A stretch of DNA of 64,000 bases from contig NZ_PHUG01000001.1 of assembly GCF_002813325.1 (NCBI RefSeq), forward strand, positions 124,001-188,000, read 5' to 3'. Positions 63,676 to 64,000 of this stretch are shown here, piece after piece. A program made the translations under genes and the position numbers. The notes beneath the pieces are model-generated. The model searched no databases and had not been told where the DNA came from. It saw nothing but the letters and a program-made list of their open reading frames with translations. This DNA is from Janthinobacterium sp. 64 (GTDB lineage Bacteria; Pseudomonadota; Gammaproteobacteria; Burkholderiales; Burkholderiaceae_D). The stretch's first letter is position 1, and the number at the start of each line of letters is the position of its first letter.

Positions 63676-64000
63676 ATGACGGAACAACATAACGATACGC
63701 AGGTGGTGCGCCGCAGCGCCGAACAGCGCTACGCCAGCGAGCTGGAACGCCTGAAGGCGGCCGATACCGATCCGCGCCCGCAGGGCTGGCAGCTGTCGCC
63801 GCGCGCGGTGCGCCGCTTCATCCTCGGCGACGCGGCGCTGCAAGTGAGCCGCAAATTCTATGGCGACGATCCGCTGGTCGACCGCGCCATCGTCACCCTG
63901 ATGGGGCACCAGGGGCTGATGCTGGTGGGCGAGCCGGGTACGGCCAAGTCGCTGCTGTCCGAATTGCTGGCCGCGGCCATCAGCGGCGACTCCGCGCTGG
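63676..64000 (+). CDS. MoxR-type AAA+ ATPase (YehL-like), 3'-truncated by the window edge
   Basis: The first 108 codons are visible. They show a charged N-terminal region (MTEQHNDTQVVRRSAEQRYASEL), a helical lead-in (SPRAVRRFILGD) and the AAA+ Walker A LVGEPGTAKSLLSELLA (~92-108), preceded by HQGLMLVGEP as in MoxR-family ATPases. It follows the DUF4132 pair by 17 bp. In E. coli the corresponding gene order includes yehI and the MoxR ATPase gene yehL. Walker B and sensor motifs lie outside the window. Confidence 0.85.
   Translation, partial: MTEQHNDTQVVRRSAEQRYASELERLKAADTDPRPQGWQLSPRAVRRFILGDAALQVSRKFYGDDPLVDRAIVTLMGHQGLMLVGEPGTAKSLLSELLAAAISGDSAL

Overview
The window is GC-rich, coding-dense chromosomal DNA from a betaproteobacterium, most likely an Oxalobacteraceae member close to Janthinobacterium. 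The evidence is the Burkholderiales-type core order carB-greA-DUF4149-yhbY-rlmE-ftsH-folP-glmM, a PEP-CTERM protein, a B3 metallo-beta-lactamase resembling THIN-B of J. lividum, and the protein sequences generally. The genus is inferred. No prophage, insertion sequence, CRISPR array, rRNA or replication origin was seen.

Layout. 1-9978: core genes (3'-part of carB, greA, DUF4149, yhbY, rlmE, ftsH, folP, glmM), then tRNA-Pro(UGG) and tRNA-Arg(UCU). 10050-18584: a small membrane protein, a PEP-CTERM protein, a GbsR/MarR regulator divergent from a complete cytochrome bd operon (cydDCABX), and a small acidic protein. 18749-28457: accessory genes with an iron theme: a TonB-dependent receptor, a bacteriohemerythrin lacking one canonical ligand, and an inner-membrane PepSY/flavodoxin/reductase fusion behind a Fur box. 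28653-34482: ilvE, a secreted RNase T2, an MFS exporter, and an acyl-CoA ligase divergent from a Crp/Fnr regulator. 34545-36710: an AraC-like regulator and a copper-delivery cluster (DUF2946, SCO1, PCuAC). 36834-41752: a TetR regulator with an MFS drug exporter, a DUF3422 protein and an orphan LRR-like protein.

41819-44972 is a probable beta-lactam-response locus: a BlaI-type repressor behind three evenly spaced TCTAGA boxes, an M56 metalloprotease fused to an S11 penicillin-binding domain, and a B3 metallo-beta-lactamase. 44978-53673 holds a TPR protein, a second TonB receptor with a Fur-like promoter, a DUF1624 membrane protein, a large uncharacterised protein and an isochorismatase-family hydrolase. 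It continues with a LysR regulator divergent from an orphan ABC binding protein, followed by the valine-catabolism pair mmsA-mmsB (53769-56186).

56315-64000 (cut by the window end) carries two tandem giant DUF4132 paralogues followed by a MoxR-type AAA+ ATPase. This is the left side of a YehI/YehL-like ATPase system of unknown function and, with the M56-S11 locus, the best candidate here for undescribed biology.

Regulatory signals are unusually legible. There are Fur boxes, three Fnr-type boxes, paired operators at the gbsR/cydD divide, and palindromes at the crp/fnr, tetR and blaI promoters. There are also two copies of a nested-palindrome repeat and one REP-like double hairpin.
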